The position numbers were made by a program, and so were the translations under genes. A DNA stretch of 7,044 nucleotides from an uncultured Helcococcus sp. (GTDB lineage: Bacteria > Bacillota > Clostridia > Tissierellales > Peptoniphilaceae): NCBI GenBank assembly GCA_947253305.1, contig CAMXYZ010000051.1:1-7044 (forward strand). Direction: 5' to 3'. Positions 6,397 to 7,044 of this stretch are shown here, piece by piece; position 1 is the stretch's first letter; every line of letters starts with the position of its first letter. The notes below the pieces were generated by a model. That model was not told where the DNA came from. It did no database searches and was given only the letters and a program-made list of their open reading frames with translations.

Positions 6397-6540
6397 CTAT
6401 TTTAATTCTTTTATCAAATCGTCAAGATATTTGCTAACAAGTTCTATTCCTTTTTTATCATCATTTTCTAATAATATTTTTCTTAACTCTTCAATTATCT
6501 CTAACAAATCTTTATCATTATATCTTTTCTTTCCTGACAT
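6397..6540 (-). CDS. Uncharacterised small protein (47 aa) downstream of the TRIC-family gene
   Basis: I do not recognise this 47-residue protein. It starts MSGKKRYNDK and is highly charged, with a short basic N-terminus followed by two probable amphipathic helices (about 9-25, DKDLLEIIEELRKILLE, and about 29-46) separated by NDDK. It has no cysteine, signal peptide or membrane segment, so it should be a small cytoplasmic helical-hairpin protein, possibly one that oligomerises or binds a partner. The ATG at 6540 is chosen because AAGGAG lies 6 bases upstream. A longer reading from a TTG at 6600 has no such site and would overlap the end of the upstream gene. It begins 29 bases after the TRIC-family stop on the same strand, so the two are probably co-transcribed. 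The strong ribosome binding site and clean helical pattern argue that it is expressed. Confidence 0.65.
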   Translation of the reverse strand: MSGKKRYNDKDLLEIIEELRKILLENDDKKGIELVSKYLDDLIKELK

Positions 6541-6546
6541 AATATT

Positions 6547-6552
6547 CTCCTT
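6547..6552 (-). promoter_or_regulatory. Ribosome binding site of the 47-aa small protein
   Basis: The - strand reads AAGGAG, then 6 bases (AATATT), then ATG at 6540. This is a near-consensus Shine-Dalgarno sequence in the short gap after the TRIC-family stop codon. It supports the short start and indicates real translation of the small gene. Confidence 0.8.
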
Positions 6553-6569
6553 TCTTTCTTGATTAATTT

Positions 6570-7043
6570 TTACATTCTCATTGCTTTTGGTAGATGCCAA
6601 TTCTTTATATGAGCTATCATTCTTGTTCCAAAAATTATTACAAAAGATATGAATATAATAATTTCCATATTAAGATTAGTTAATCTATATAAAAAATGAA
6701 GTACAATTGCTCCAATTATCGAGCAAGTTGCATAGACATTTCTCTGCATAATATATGGAATATTATTAACTAGTAAATCTCTAATTACACCACCACCAAC
6801 TCCACTTAAGACTCCCAAGAAAATATATAAAAATCCTGTAGCCTCTGGTACTACTTCGTATGCTAATCTCATGCCTGTAACTGTAAATGCTGCAAGTCCG
6901 AGCGCATCAGTGATTACTAGTGTATTTTCAAATATTGTTCTAAATTGTCTTCTAGTTCTGTTTCTACCAATATATGGAGCGATAAATGCTACTATAGATA
7001 CGGTTAGTGCTATATAGATAAAATATCCGGTCTTTATACTTGT
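6570..7043 (-). CDS. TRIC / UPF0126 family membrane channel protein, 5'-truncated by window edge
   Basis: This is the C-terminal 157 residues of a bacterial TRIC (trimeric intracellular cation channel, UPF0126) protein, an inner-membrane homotrimeric channel thought to conduct K+ and other monovalent cations. The frame is open from the right edge to the TAA at 6570-6572. Whole family members are about 200-220 residues, so the first 45-60 residues (most of repeat one) lie outside the window. Seen in the fragment are a hydrophobic helix (about 7-25), a basic loop GRNRTRRQFR (26-35), then the second UPF0126 repeat: DALGLAAFTVTG (46-57), the glycine-rich GVLSGVGGGVIRDLL (77-91), PYIMQRNVYATCSIIGA (96-112), and a final hydrophobic helix (about 127-140). 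The ATG at 6872 is internal to conserved sequence and is not the start. It probably heads or belongs to a unit with the 47-aa gene; its promoter is not visible. Confidence 0.9.
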   Translation of the reverse strand, partial: TSIKTGYFIYIALTVSIVAFIAPYIGRNRTRRQFRTIFENTLVITDALGLAAFTVTGMRLAYEVVPEATGFLYIFLGVLSGVGGGVIRDLLVNNIPYIMQRNVYATCSIIGAIVLHFLYRLTNLNMEIIIFISFVIIFGTRMIAHIKNWHLPKAMRM

Positions 7044-7044
7044 T

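Noticed and set aside
6541..6600. TTG start adding 20 residues to the small protein
   Set aside because: It would overlap the end of the upstream TRIC-family gene with no ribosome binding site, while the ATG at 6540 has AAGGAG at ideal spacing.
6570..6872. A complete 100-residue membrane protein starting at the ATG at 6872
   Set aside because: Upstream codons to the window edge stay open and encode the conserved DALGLAAFTVTG segment of the same UPF0126 repeat, so the gene is longer and truncated by the window.

Overview
This 7,044-base window is an AT-rich (roughly 70% A+T by eye), gene-dense piece of bacterial chromosome. Strong AGGAGG/AAGGAG ribosome binding sites, A/T-ending codons, short intrinsic terminators and the protein families present point to a low-GC Gram-positive (Firmicutes) anaerobe or fermenter. 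A Clostridia/Tissierellia-type organism such as the Peptoniphilaceae is my best guess, but this is inference and the genus cannot be fixed from the sequence alone. No mobile element, CRISPR array, rRNA or tRNA is visible.

Layout from left to right: (1) the 3' two-thirds of murC on the + strand, cut by the window start and closed by a hairpin at 888-915. (2) Facing it on the - strand, a single-gene unit for a YeaD-like aldose 1-epimerase / hexose-phosphate mutarotase (936-1634). It has its own extended -10 promoter, and the murC hairpin may serve both genes. (3) An AT-rich divergent intergenic region (1635-1906) with one promoter for each direction and nothing else recognisable between about 1680 and 1860. 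(4) A + strand pair: a GT4 glycosyltransferase of the diacylglycerol-glucosyltransferase type, followed after a single base by an exodeoxyribonuclease III/AP endonuclease, ending in a hairpin at 3869-3897. (5) A second + strand pair with its own extended -10 promoter: peptidase T (pepT), followed after a single base by the heme chaperone hemW, ending in a textbook terminator at 6348-6375. (6) Converging on this, a - strand unit: the 3' part of a TRIC/UPF0126 membrane channel gene, which runs off the right edge, followed by an uncharacterised 47-residue small protein.

The genes are mostly housekeeping: cell-wall precursor synthesis (MurC), membrane glycolipid synthesis (GT4), sugar anomer interconversion, base-excision repair, peptide breakdown, heme trafficking and cation transport. 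They do not form one pathway, and I see no convincing novel system. The points most worth a second look are the small protein downstream of the TRIC gene, an inverted repeat that brackets the glycosyltransferase promoter and overlaps its ribosome binding site, the exact TGNTATAAT extended -10 boxes at all three visible promoters, and an altered SAM-site loop in HemW.
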